Assembly: GCA_963281255.1 (NCBI GenBank)
Contig: OY725501.1
Coordinates: forward strand, 1,093,674-1,157,673
Reading direction: 5' to 3'
From: Aphrocallistes beatrix
Lineage: Eukaryota; Porifera; Hexactinellida; Sceptrulophora; Aphrocallistidae
DNA length: 64,000 nt
Positions within the stretch are counted from its first letter, which is position 1. The number at the start of each line of letters is the position of its first letter. The position numbers and the translations under genes are program-made. This document shows, one piece after another, positions 34,281 to 44,502 of the stretch. The notes under the pieces are model-generated. The model saw only the letters and a program-made list of their open reading frames with translations, ran no database searches and was not told where the DNA came from.

Positions 34281-35760
34281 CCGAGTACACTATGGTGAAA
34301 CTTTTATCTAACATTGGATTAAATTGGATGAAATATGAACAAAAGATGAAGTGTTTGGGTTGCGCTCAAGAAATTTCAAAGATAGTTAACATTACAACCT
34401 TTGATAAATTCATACACAATTACCATCTACGTACACTAGATAGACACAAAAGAAGACAAGTAATATAATTGGTACCATTATATGCAATATCAAGTGCATA
34501 TTTTTATGATATAAAAATGTATAAAACATGCTCATCATGCCTGTGAGAGTTCTCTACAATTTTATTTGAATTTTGTTAGTGTATGTATTCTTTTTAATAT
34601 TCTAGACTTTTTTAATAGCTGAGGGAATTGTAAACAAATGTTCTGTCTTTAGTTGTCGTACGGACTATCGCAATGGACTAATAAGAGAAATACAGTTGGT
34701 AGTAATAATTTAGAAATCAGCAGCATTAATGATTTATTAATCTAATTTATTACCGAGAGAAAGGTGTGCCCAAATGCTCATCACATTTATTTCAGTTTGC
34801 ACTTCTATTACGTTTTACCCAACAAGATGCTAATAAAATTCTAAATGAGTATATTAATCTACCCAGCGAGCGTTTATTGCGTAATCTGAAGTAGAATTTC
34901 ATTGATAGTGCCCAGGCTCGATCCAAATTTAGAGATGAAGCTCAAATTACGAGTGATCCATCCAATTCGCCAAAGATCCACCTTTTTACAGTTCATCTTA
35001 TGCTCACGAATATCCTTACGATCTAATTAACCTTTTTCGAAGTACCCCAAATGGAAATAATTATCTTAGATACTATTCACACGATACCTGGTGGTTTGTC
35101 AATTGGTCTTATCTTCACAAATTGCACAACATAGATATTACGTTGGATTCTCATCTACGATCTACTTACATAGTCTTCACTACATCCCGGACACAAGGAA
35201 CAGTCATTGCGTATCGCTTTAGCAATTTTTAATGTAGAAACAACCACTGATATGCGCCTATATTTACATGATGTTGATTCCATTATCCCAGCTTTTCTTG
35301 AACTTATAAAGTTTTGGTGGTTTGTGGTTAATGCTAAAGAACTTTATCATCCTCTTTCATTTGGTTATGCAATTGAATCAGGTATTTACGAGAGTGTTTC
35401 TTCTTTTCTGTGGAAAATGAACAACTGGTTAGAAGAATAGAAAGGTTCCGGAAATTATGGATTATTCAGTCAGACTTTTGACGCCTTAATTGTAACTAAC
35501 AGTACAATTTCTGATTTAATTCATTATTTGATAAGTGGAGATTTAAATTCATACTACCCGGTAGATTCCAGGCTGATCCCTTAGAGATGCCTTTCTCTCA
35601 GCATATAGATGACATCAAGTTAACAGTTTCCTCTATAGAAGTTTCGCAGCAAATAAGCAGTTTCATTGAAAATTTAAATCTTGACAACATTGACTCTATC
35701 GAAATGTCGGAGATATCTAACAAGTATTACACACACTATTGCATAAATAGCCTATGTAAT
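34280..35760 (+). pseudogene. P-element-like (THAP9-type) transposase relic
   Basis: Several plus-strand frames in order resemble P-element-like transposases. Near 34780-34900 is FALLLRFTQQDANKILNEYI followed by NLPSERLLRNL, the helix-rich LPS.RTL region. Near 35040-35200 is LRYYSHDTWWFVNWSYLHKL. At 35207-35440 a 77-codon frame includes AFLELIKFWWFVVNAKELYH and ends in MNNWLEE, like the F..L...WFDV.N.. region. At 35455-35600 are GLFSQTFDALIVTNSTISDL and then, frame-shifted, IPLEMPFSQHID, matching the F..DPLE..F...R segment. Stops separate them and no terminal repeats were found. Its 3' end abuts the protease copy on the other strand. The family call is from motif resemblance only. Confidence 0.55.
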
Positions 35761-35794
35761 ATTCATCTTAAATATTATAACTCGACTTGTAATA

Positions 35795-36614
35795 TATATA
35801 TATTACAGAATTAAGCTTTCCTAAATATAGATCTTTCTCTCATTCCCTAAGTTTAGGTGATACCATATCATTATATCTATACTAAGCACCATTAATTTTG
35901 CCTGCCGATAGAGTATATCCAGCTAATTTGTAGCAAAGTAAGTGTTTGCTACTGTTGGTAATAAAAATAAATTGTTCGATATCCTCCGCTCGAATAGTAA
36001 TATTAGTAAGGTGTCCAAGCTCAATTATAAATATTGGTGGTATTGATTGAAAAAATCCTGAAATTAACTCAAATTTTGAATTACTGGAGCGAAATTCTTT
36101 ACATTTTCTTGGTGACGTCATCTTGTTGGTGACACAGGATTGCAAATTGGATTTGACGTAGTTAAAGCTCCCTAATTGGACTGTTATTGTAAATTTGCTT
36201 GTGCAGGTTGAGCATTGAAGAGTAGGAAAACATACATCATTAGAAATATCGAATTTACGGAGAAGTTTGATAATCTGTGATTCATAACCGAAAAAATCGT
36301 ACCTTTTTACTATTAGATCGTATGTTACTGTAAGATTAATATTTTGAGCAATAAAATCTCACAGCTTGTCGAAATGTAGATTTTGCAAGCGTGGGAAATA
36401 TGTGAGTTTTCAGAGTTTTCAGAACAGAACAGGTATTGAGATGTAGAATGCCATCATATTCTCCCTGCCAATTAGCATATAATCTTTCAAATTCTTCAAT
36501 CACGCTGTCGGGGTTGATTTTCTTTTGCACAATTGATATTATTTCTAAATTTTCATTTTCCGACTCTATCTCAATAACTTCTGAATTACACATGTATTCA
36601 AGAACTACTGGCAA
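35795..36614 (-). pseudogene. Second copy of the USPL1-like protease domain, decayed
   Basis: Aligns along its length with the C-terminal domain of the Ginger gene at 19659-20603. Shared blocks in order are PVVLE, NWQGEYDGILHLNTCSV (candidate catalytic Cys kept), YDFFGYESQIIKLLRKF, a CxxC pair, IPPIFIIELGHL, LLCYKLAGYTLSAG and YRYNDMVSPK. The segment equal to NHFYLMIYQNGVW is mostly deleted (SAG-KINGA), which removes the candidate catalytic His, and stops occur around 36355 and 35880. The upstream integrase is absent; the copy is cut at its N-terminal side by a hAT end at 36618. It was therefore already inactive or lost function after insertion. Confidence 0.8.
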
Positions 36615-36617
36615 GAG

Positions 36618-36760
36618 CAGTGGCGGCGCTACGGGGGGGCATGGGAAGGCGCAAGCCCCCTAAGATTTTCCCCAAAAACAACTTTATTGTCATAGTAAGA
36701 AACGCAACGACGTAGGACTCAGCAATGTCAAAATAAATTGATGGTTATCTAGTACATTGA
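36618..36760 (+). mobile_element. hAT element end (fragment)
   Basis: Begins CAGTGGCGGCGCTACGGGGG, a hAT terminus of the same style as 17982 and 24269, followed by GCGCAAGCCCCCTAAG. No right partner or 8-bp duplication was found, so the extent is a guess. Confidence 0.5.
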
Positions 36761-36835
36761 GGTTTTAGGGGTATAAATTTCGAATATATATGACAGATTA
36801 TTAAAGCTCTATTTATTTATTTATATATCATAAAA

Positions 36836-36897
36836 GCGCGCTGAGCGACAGTCAGACACTTTGTCTCTGTCAGAGCCGCGCTTTAGGTTCCGGGGCT
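36836..36897 (-). repeat. Fragment of the GC-rich 3' hairpin repeat
   Basis: Read on the minus strand it has the CTTTATGATAT-flanked GCGCGCTTTT end preceded by a GAGACAAAGTGTCTGACTGT tract, a diverged version of the shared terminus. Confidence 0.45.
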
Positions 36898-36927
36898 CAC
36901 ATTGATTAATAATAAGGAATATATATA

Positions 36928-37855
36928 CAGGGTGTTTCATCGATTACACAAAAATAAATTGCTCTTATTTTAATTCTGATGGACATAATTTTGTTATTTA
37001 TGTTGATTTCAAGAGCAATTACATTTATGAATAACAATAAAGCAAATAGTGAGCAAATTATAGAAGAATATCCTCAATGTGGGATCCTTTTTTTACTAGG
37101 AAAATTCAGGATAACTTTCTTGCAAATAAGTCGTCTTATCGTTGATTTGAAGCTCTCAATCTCATTCTTCATTAATCTACATAAGGTTTGCGGTTTATTT
37201 TTATACACATTGTCCTTACAGTAGCCCCAGGGAAAATATTCAAGAGGGTTCAGTTCAGGTGGGTTTGGCGCCCATGCGAAGCCTCCATTACTTTCCATCC
37301 CTCATTGAACTCCTGACACATATGCAGCTTCTTATGTTTATGGAGATTTGTCTTTTTCTGCCCCGTGTGAATTTTGTATGGATATAGTTTCAGATCCTCA
37401 GTCATAATTCGCCAAAGAGACGATTTACTTATTCCGAGTTCTGAGGATCGTCGTGGTAAAGATTTTCGTGGACTCTTGCTAACAGATTTCCTTACTCGCT
37501 CAATGTTAGTACCAGTGCGTAATTGAACCTCTCCAAAATTGTACTTTCGTTGATATTTGATCTCACTAGTTTTGTGGAACGATTCCACAGCATTCTTGAT
37601 ATGCCATCTTGTTGGAACTTGATAAAAACTGCACTTGAATGTCCTCCTCCACTCGCGCTGAACTCTTGAATACAATTAATTTTTATGTTAGAATTCCACA
37701 ATTTGATCTTCTTTTGATTTTCATATATAGTGCATCCATTTTGCTGTCATAGAAATATCAGAAGGTGATAAACAACACTTCAAAAGGAAAGTATGATCAG
37801 TAAAAACAACGGGTAATTTCGATTTAACTTAGTGATACAATCGCTGAAACACCGT
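36928..37855 (-). pseudogene. Tc1/mariner-superfamily transposon, internally deleted
   Basis: Left end CAGGGTGTTTCATCGATTAC after TA (36926-36927); right end GTGATACAATCGCTGAAACA plus CCGT before TA (37856-37857). Minus-strand frames give HIKNAVESFHKTSEIKYQRK, NIERVRKSVSKSPRKSLPRR and SSELGISKSSLWRIMTEDLK (helix-turn-helix region), then jump directly to PPELNPLEYFPWGYCKDNVY, the block around the last catalytic residue. The first two catalytic Asp regions are missing between HMCQEFNEGW and that block, so the copy is a deletion derivative of about 930 bp. Confidence 0.8.
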
Positions 37856-37880
37856 TATGGTGTTTCAGCGATTGTATCAC
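37832..37880. repeat. Perfect 22-bp inverted repeat: two transposon ends head to head
   Basis: GTGATACAATCGCTGAAACA CC and its exact reverse complement are separated by GTTAT. The left arm is the right end of the Tc1/mariner element at 36928-37855. The right arm looks like the outer end of another copy starting at 37858, with the shared TA in the middle. Confidence 0.85.
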
Positions 37881-37920
37881 CAAATTAATTCGTAACTGCC
37901 GTTTTTTACTCATCATATTA

Positions 37921-38202
37921 TCCTTGATGTAACTATCATGTAACTATCATGAAAAAATTAAAACCCATCACTATGTTATGATATCATTAATACTCAACCA
38001 AAATTGATGAATTGAAAATTTGGTGATTTTTCGATTGGTACCGATTATTACTGTACGTTTTTAGAGACAGACGTATTTAGAGTTGTTATATACCTTATGA
38101 TTAATCTACGTTAGTTTAGACGCCCGAAGTACGACTCTGGGGGACATAAGGTGTCATCCAGCCGCTCAGCACAAACAAATGAAGCATGCTTGTGATAGTT
38201 TA
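37921..38202 (+). repeat. Hairpin-ended repeat, TGACGTCAT-type, diverged
   Basis: Matches the later part of 40815-41298 (ACTATCATGAAAAAATTAAA, CATCACTATGTTATGATATC, GACAGACGTATTTAGAG) and ends with a degenerate GCATGCTTGT. Confidence 0.6.
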
Positions 38203-38391
38203 TCTTCGTTTACAATAGATCCCTAAGATACTACTTGTTTTGATGGGAAAATATCTATAATTTTGATCATAAATGTGGATTTCCTATTAACTAGTATCGA
38301 AATACCACATTTATGATCTAAGTTCGACATTTGTTTTCGGATTAAATTTTTTTCATTTTTACTGATCACCATTAGTATTCGATTCATAAAT

Positions 38392-38780
38392 AAACACATT
38401 CCTAAAATAGGCTAGAGACGACCTTTCAAATGTTGACATGAGCTTAGCGATGCAAAGTTCAAAAATCTTGTTTATGAATATAAATGATCAACTATTTTCT
38501 CAACTATTTTTTAATACATTAAGTGAACTAATATAATAAAAGCTAGCTTTTAAACATTGACTTGTTGTTGTTTAAAAGATTCTAAATATCATATTTTCGA
38601 ACTTATATTGATGATATTTACATCAAGTTGGAAATTTTGAATAGATTTGTGAAATAAATAATTAATATTTATTATCGGTACGTGAATACACGAATTTATT
38701 AATATTCAAAGCGCCCACAGGGCGACTCTGCCAACACAAAGTGTTCGCTAGCTTTGCCACACAAGTGCACGAAGCGCCCA
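38392..38780 (+). repeat. Hairpin-ended repeat, ~120-bp-subunit type, diverged
   Basis: Units with GGCTAGAGACGACCTTTCAA and GTTGACATGAG as at 4753-5147, ending with AAAGCGCCCACAGGGCGACT and a decayed AAGTGTTCGCTAGC hairpin. Confidence 0.6.
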
Positions 38781-39596
38781 TGTCAATTAAAAATGTATTT
38801 ATAACAATAGACTTTGGGCTCTTCTTGTCTAAGAGAAACAGTCTTCTTGTCTAAGAGAAACAGGATTAAGAATAAAAGTTCGATTGTTTGAAAGAAGACA
38901 ACGTTTAAAAAGATGGCAAATAACAAGGCAAAAATTGACTTTATTTTTCATGTTTAAACTCAATTAGTAATAAACATTATACTTTGGTTTTCACTTCAGA
39001 AGAGATAAACAGCGTATCAGGTTCAAATTCTAATAAAGCCTTACTCAGTACTTCATACTCTAATATAGCCTTACTCAGTACTTCGCCGATATTTACATAT
39101 TTCTTCTAATAATTATTTCCTCAAAACAATATTTCAATGCCAATATTACACCAGAGAGAGCGAATTAGTAACTGGCAATCCCTGTTTATAGCGGCTATCA
39201 ATTCATACCCAATTTATGTTTATGGAAGCCTAAAGCAACGGCATGCTGTCCGCCTACGCTATCAGGGCAGTAAAAATAGCGCTGGTAAAGATAGTATGGC
39301 AAAAAAACCCAATTTAACTGATTAATCTGTAATATTTATTTGGAGGTTAGAATCAGAAATTGAAGAGCTAATTCAGTGCTAAATAGTACCCGCGAATTCA
39401 AGTGGATGAACTAAAATGACTGAAGCAACTCTTAGAGCCAAATCCCGTTAATGGCCTGTTACATACTAGTTCGTCAGTTATATGTATCAATTTAAAGTCC
39501 ATTGGAAAATAACTTAATGAGAGGAACGAAATTAATGAAGTTGCGAAACTTGATTTATTGCAACGTAAATACACTTCATAAACACATATTACGCGA
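38781..39596. other. Stretch with no recognised feature
   Basis: Contains a short direct repeat (CTTCTTGTCTAAGAGAAACA twice near 38820-38860 and CCTTACTCAGTACTTC twice near 39040-39085). The frame 39137-39325 has no motif. Confidence 0.4.
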
Positions 39597-39832
39597 AATA
39601 TTACGCGAAGTTAAAACTCATTTCCAATAATTTTGAGACATACTGTAAATGCCCATCCCTGCCAATCTCGGTTAGACCAGTGATAACATACTCAATTATG
39701 TTGATATTCGTATTCAGCATTAAATTTGGAGAATTTGTGGAGTCACATGACCATATTCGAGCTGAATATTTTCCTTGACGACGCAGGTGTGTGCAACATT
39801 CCAATATCAAACCTCCAAGTGGCTCCATCGAG
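39597..39832 (-). repeat. Dispersed repeat, inverted partner of 9040-9232
   Basis: A 75-codon minus-strand frame covers it (MEPLGGLILECCTHLRRQGK start). The copy at 9040-9232 is not open in the same way, so coding is unproven. Possibly the core of a SINE or of a transposon tail. Confidence 0.5.
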
Positions 39833-40355
39833 TGACCTCTTGTTTTGCACCCCTATATTCCAAGAATTCAAATAAGCACAAATCAACACTTTACAAGATC
39901 ATTTTGTAGAATTTCCTAAACGCAGAATTGTCCGAATTTTTCAGGCGTCCCCAAAATATTCAAGCTTGCATAAAAAAATGTCATGTCCAAACATGCCCAA
40001 GTGGCATGGGCTTGAATTTTGGTCAAGGAGACCCCCAATAACTCAAAACCGTCAAAAATGTTTATACTTCCTAAATTTCTCGGTTGACCCCTAAATCCAG
40101 GATTTGATCCCAAGCTAATATACAAGTATATGTTTTCAGTTTTAATAGTGTCAATTTATCAGGTGTGAAAAATATTAGATTAGTGCGTCTGTAATCACAT
40201 TTGGATATTAAAAGTTCCATTTTATCGGAAAGTGTCAGTATTTACTTATTTTAGAATGCTGTACTAAAATTATGAATGTTAATATTTTCATTCAAATTTA
40301 ATGGTTTTTGACTATATACATAAATACAATGTAATATTAAAATTAATTTTCATAG
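39833..40355. other. Malectin intron, 3' part
   Basis: No feature apart from the T-rich run-up to the acceptor (AATTAATTTTCATAG ending at 40355). Confidence 0.5.
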
Positions 40356-40552
40356 ATATCCCTAAATTATCCTCACCCGAATCATCGAGAGTTGAAACCA
40401 GCCAAAATGTAAACAGAGAAAATTTATTTGCTCACACCTCTGGACCCAAGACAATCAATCCTTATGATTCTGAAGAATATTCGATCTTACCCATTTTTGT
40501 ATCAACTGTTTTATTTTTTACATTAATATTCTGTCTGTGTCGATTGTACTAA
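40356..40552 (+). CDS. MLEC: Malectin, last exon (linker, membrane segment, C-terminus)
   Basis: Begins after ...TTTTCATAG (40351-40355); the first two bases complete the split Asp codon. It reads IPKLSSPESS..., a polar linker, then GPKTINPYDSEEYS, then a hydrophobic stretch ILPIFVSTVLFFTLIFCL and the ending CRLY followed by TAA at 40550-40552. Human malectin ends with the same plan: D.PKL, an acidic linker, GPRTPNPYxSD, a single membrane helix, and FCLCRL. This anchors the lectin domain in the ER membrane with a very short cytosolic tail. No canonical AATAAA follows within the next 200 bases, so the 3' end of the mRNA is not fixed. Confidence 0.94.
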
Positions 40553-40775
40553 TGATAGTGAGGATGATAAAATGTTTTAAGAATTGAGATATAAAATTGT
40601 CAATATATCTGATGTTTGTGTTTGTACATCATTGTATTTAGATCAGGGGTTCTTAACCTTTTTGTCCTTACGCCCCCCTTTTATAACCATTAAATCATTA
40701 TGCCCCCTTGACTTTGAAATCTATTTGTTAAATGTACATATTTTAATTATCCTTACTATTAAAACTCAATTAATG

Positions 40776-40802
40776 TTTGTATATATATATATATATATAT
40801 AT
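40776..40802. repeat. (TA)n microsatellite
   Basis: Short uninterrupted TA run directly before a hairpin-ended repeat. Confidence 0.9.
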
Positions 40803-40814
40803 CTGTTACAAATT

Positions 40815-41298
40815 GATTGAAGAAACTGCCAGGCGCAGAAAGCTGATTTTTGGCATGTGGGGGTCTTTTGGTTATGGCTCCAGTAAGTTCTGAGCTCAGA
40901 GCAAAATGTCGACTCATCATGGAATTATGACGTCATTGTCACATTTTTAAAAGTTAAGCAACACAGTTATTCGGGCATAACTCAGCCATTATAGGAGATA
41001 GAAGGCTGAAATTTTAATAGAATATGTATACTAACATACCTCACATATGATGCAACTATCATCAAAAAATGATGACTCATCACTTTGTTATGACGTCATC
41101 ATTACTCATCAAAATTTTAAAAATTGACAAATTTGGTGACTTTTCGAGTAAAATCGATTTTAAAGCTAAGATGGACATATTTAGAGATGATATCTCCCTT
41201 ATAATTAAACAATGCTACCTCCAGGCGACCGAAGGGAGCATCCCGCGGACACGAAGTGTCCGCCAGCCGCGCACCGCAAGCAAGCGAATCGCGCTTGT
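40815..41298 (+). repeat. Hairpin-ended repeat, TGACGTCAT type, copy 1
   Basis: Starts near GATTGAAGAAACTGCCAGGC, holds TTATGACGTCATTGTCACAT and GTTATGACGTCATCATTACT, and ends in CAGGCGACCGAAGGGAGC, an inverted CGGACAC/GTGTCCG pair, AGCCGCGCACCGCAAGCAAG and CGCGCTTGT. About 85-90% similar by eye to copy 2 (41789-42265). A (TA)n run precedes both. Confidence 0.8.
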
Positions 41299-41704
41299 TT
41301 TGATTAATTGATTAATTGATTGGGTAAAGTATTATTGAATTAGTGGAGGGTTGTAAATGCCGGTTAGGGAGCTATAAATTGTCTATAAGATATATACATA
41401 CACACTGAAGTCCCATTATAACCAAGTGGATTATAACGAGGTGGTTATTTGTCCCTTTTAAAATCAGATTCTAAATTCACATTATGGATGACATTCGAGG
41501 CACCAAGCTTCAAATGTAAGTACTAGCCATGTCAAAAATTTAATGATTTATACACTTGAAAAAATCAAAATGCTAAATACGAAATCAAATGCCACGCCCC
41601 CCAGGTTAAGAACCTTCGATCATATAAGTTCGATGATCAGATAATTTATATTAGTAGTATTATAATCCTTACTATTAAAACTCGATTAATGTGTATATAT
41701 GTGT

Positions 41705-41712
<8 letters not shown>

Positions 41713-41788
<76 letters not shown>
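41713..41788. repeat. (TA)n microsatellite, about 75 bp
   Basis: Nearly pure TA run, with GTGTATGT interruptions just before it. All open frames rich in Tyr-Ile across it are artefacts. Confidence 0.95.
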
Positions 41789-41792
<4 letters not shown>

Positions 41793-42265
41793 CGAATTGA
41801 TTGAAGAAACTGCCATGCACAGAAAGCTGATTTTTGGCATGTGGGAGTATTTTGGCTATGGCTCCACTAAGTTCTGAGCTCAGACCAAAATGTCGACTCA
41901 TCATGGAATTATGACGTCATTGTCACATTTAAGTTAAGCAATACAGTTATTCGAGCATAAATCAGCCATTATATAAGATAGAAAACTGAAATTTTCATAG
42001 AATCTGTATACTAACATATCTCACATATGATGCAACTATCATCAAAAAATGATGACTCATCACTTTGTTATGACGTCATCATTACTCATCAAAAATTTGT
42101 AAATTTTGTGATTTTTCGTGCGATATAGACTATAACAGTAGGACAGACGTATTTAGAGATGTTACCTCCCTTATAATTAACCAATGTGACCCCAGGCGAC
42201 TGAAGGGAACGTCCGGATGACACTGTCCGCCAGCCGCGCAGCGCAAGCAAGCGAAGCGCGCTTGT
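41789..42265 (+). repeat. Hairpin-ended repeat, TGACGTCAT type, copy 2
   Basis: Same order of blocks as copy 1 and ends with the best-preserved hairpin: GCGCAAGCAAGCGAAGCGCG then CTTGT. Confidence 0.8.
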
Positions 42266-42344
42266 TATTGATAAATAGGGTCAATTAATATCAATATTTA
42301 TCTACAATCATCCCATTTATGTATTCAAAGTCAGAACAATTTAC

Positions 42345-42498
42345 CTTTTTATTATTTGGAGAGATTAAAATTGAATTACTATTCAATCCATCAAGCCAAC
42401 TCGGTTCTTGATCCAACCGGTTGAATATCGTTGGACAGTTGTTACACGAGTTTTGACCATCAAAATGCACACTCCACCTCATTTTTTAGTAAATACCA
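42345..42498 (-). CDS. Possible 5' exon of an unidentified minus-strand gene
   Basis: On the minus strand a pyrimidine-rich acceptor (TTTCTTTCTTAGAGCAG) precedes 42498. A Met codon at 42482 opens 46 codons ending at a GTAAAT donor after 42345. The peptide includes SVHFDGQNSCNNCPTIFNRL and PSWLDGLNSNSILISPNNKK, an unusually protein-like text with a CxxC pair, but I do not recognise the family. No partner exon was found to the left on the minus strand. It could be chance. Confidence 0.35.
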
Positions 42499-43475
42499 CT
42501 GCTCTAAGAAAGAAATGAATATAAATATGATTAAATCGAGTCAATTGACAATTTTTATCTCGAGCACAGTATCCTACTTCTGGCCAGAGGAACAATCTTA
42601 TTCCCATAAGTCTGATGCTACATTTGAATCGATGATTAATATTTTTTTATAGATTAGCATTAAAATTTTGTGCTTCTGAACAAGATTATATTTAAAATCA
42701 TGGCGCGTCCGTTTTCCTAAATAATTCCCTGATCTCGAGAAATATTTAATTTAGTAATTCATGAGTGTAAAATGTTAGACCATGGATGGTGTTGACAAGG
42801 TTGTATCACACATTTTGAGTTGGCAAACTCATTCAACTCATTTCAATTCATCCAATTCAGTTTGTTTGAAGCAACCAACTCATTCAACTCATCCAACTCA
42901 TGTCAACTCATTCAATTCAAAATTATATTAATACAATCAAAATGATTAATTGAAAAATATGTTAATGTAGTTAAATGAGTCAACTTGAGTAAGATTTAAC
43001 CCAGAGTCAGAAATGGATAGATTTAGATTACATAAATAATCAAATGTGAATAAATCTTATTTGCCAAGGCAACGAATATGGTTGATTAATAACTAAAATG
43101 AGTTAGTTTGAACCGAATCATTTCAAAATGAGTTGGTTCACAGCCTACATAACTATCACCTTTTCACGGTATTTAACCATGGATTTCATCAAGTCTTAAG
43201 TACAAAATATAAACTGTATACATATCTATATTTTGCTGAAATTTAATGGAGCGTAATGAATATTAATACAAAAGATGTGGGAATTGTTATAGCTCTCTCT
43301 CTTACTACAAACTAACATGTATACGACTAATCCTTCATATTTATCATGACCCAATCTCCCTTGGTTTTGTTGGATGTTTTCTTGCCTTTATCATACTTTT
43401 TCTAGCTTCTTAGACCCCGATTGGGTGCACTTTGGTTTTCTCGTACAATCTTACTCAATTATTGCCTCTTCTTTA
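42499..43475. other. Stretch with a CAACTCATT-rich patch
   Basis: 42820-43140 is rich in CAACTCATTCAACTCAT-type words in both orientations (degenerate satellite). No gene seen. Confidence 0.45.
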
Positions 43476-44499
43476 CAGGGTGCGATTTAAGTTCTGTCCC
43501 CAATTTAGACTACCACCAATCCAAGCATAACCAGTGTATAATTATTACACAAGCTATTTTTAAGTTATAATGACACTTTACTGAAAAAATCTAACTTAAT
43601 TACACAAAATAACCTGATTCTGAAATTTTATTCCCAATCGGGCAAGAGAGGTGTGGAATTATTGAATTATTCAATACCGGGGGGACGCATGCAGAAATAA
43701 TGAAATTGTTGAAGTTTCCTGAATCCAGGCAAAAGTTCGTCCATCGTACTATTAGGAGATACAAGGAGACTGTAGGAGCTTCGGACAGGGCAAGAAGTGG
43801 TCGTCCGCCATCAATAAGGGTTCTTCAACTCTAGAAGGCTGTGTGGGAGCGGATTCATAGAAATCCCCGGCGTTCGCTTTGAAAAATGGCTCTAGAACTA
43901 AAAGTTTTCGAGTTTTCAATCCGCAAAGTTGTGAAAATCTGTTTAGGGATGCGAGGTTACAAAAGAAAGAAGATTCATTTCCTTAGTGAGCAGGTTGTAG
44001 AGAAGAGATTACTGAGAAGTGAGGGAGAATTTGGCCGGCACGCTACTTGTGGTCTGGAGAATATCCTGCTATCAGATGAGAAATTTTTCACAATTCACGA
44101 GGTTTCTAATAGTCAAAATGACAGAAAAATATCACTCACGACATGTAGCAATAAATAAATGCTCAGATATGTCCCTAGGTTGCAAAAGCCTCCCTCAGTG
44201 ATGGCTTGACCTGGAATATCCGCTGGTGGACGGACACATCGGGCTTTTGTCCTCAATGGGGTTAAAATCAACGCTCCCACCTACCATGAGTTGATTTTAC
44301 AGCCGGTTGTGAAGAACCTAGGGCAAACTATATTAAATGGGAGGTGCAATTGAAAACAAAGTCGGATACATTAAATAGCAATTCATAATTCGTATTGTAA
44401 CATGATCTCTAATCTATACGTGAATTTTCAATGATACAAAGTGATTATTCGCAAAGTTATGGGTAATTATAAATTGGACAGAACTTAAATCGCACCCTG
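43476..44499 (+). pseudogene. Tc1/mariner-superfamily transposon (copy B), 3' deleted
   Basis: Left end CAGGGTGCGATTTAAGTTCT, right end its inverse (ACTTAAATCGCACCCTG), TA on both sides (43474-43475, 44500-44501). Plus-strand frames give a helix-turn-helix (ELFNTGGTHAEIMKLLKFPE), the hinge ARSGRPPSI, KICLGMRGYKRKKIHFLSEQ and the first catalytic Asp in ENILLSDEKFFTIHE. Then come NSQNDR and, after stops, YHELILQPVVKNLGQT. The region with the second and third catalytic residues is absent. It is the same family as 27233-28444 and lies beside a gypsy integrase fragment. Confidence 0.85.
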
Positions 44500-44502
44500 T
44501 AC

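Noticed and set aside
41646-41904. Open frames rich in repeated Tyr-Ile on both strands
   Set aside because: They are translations of a (TA)n microsatellite.
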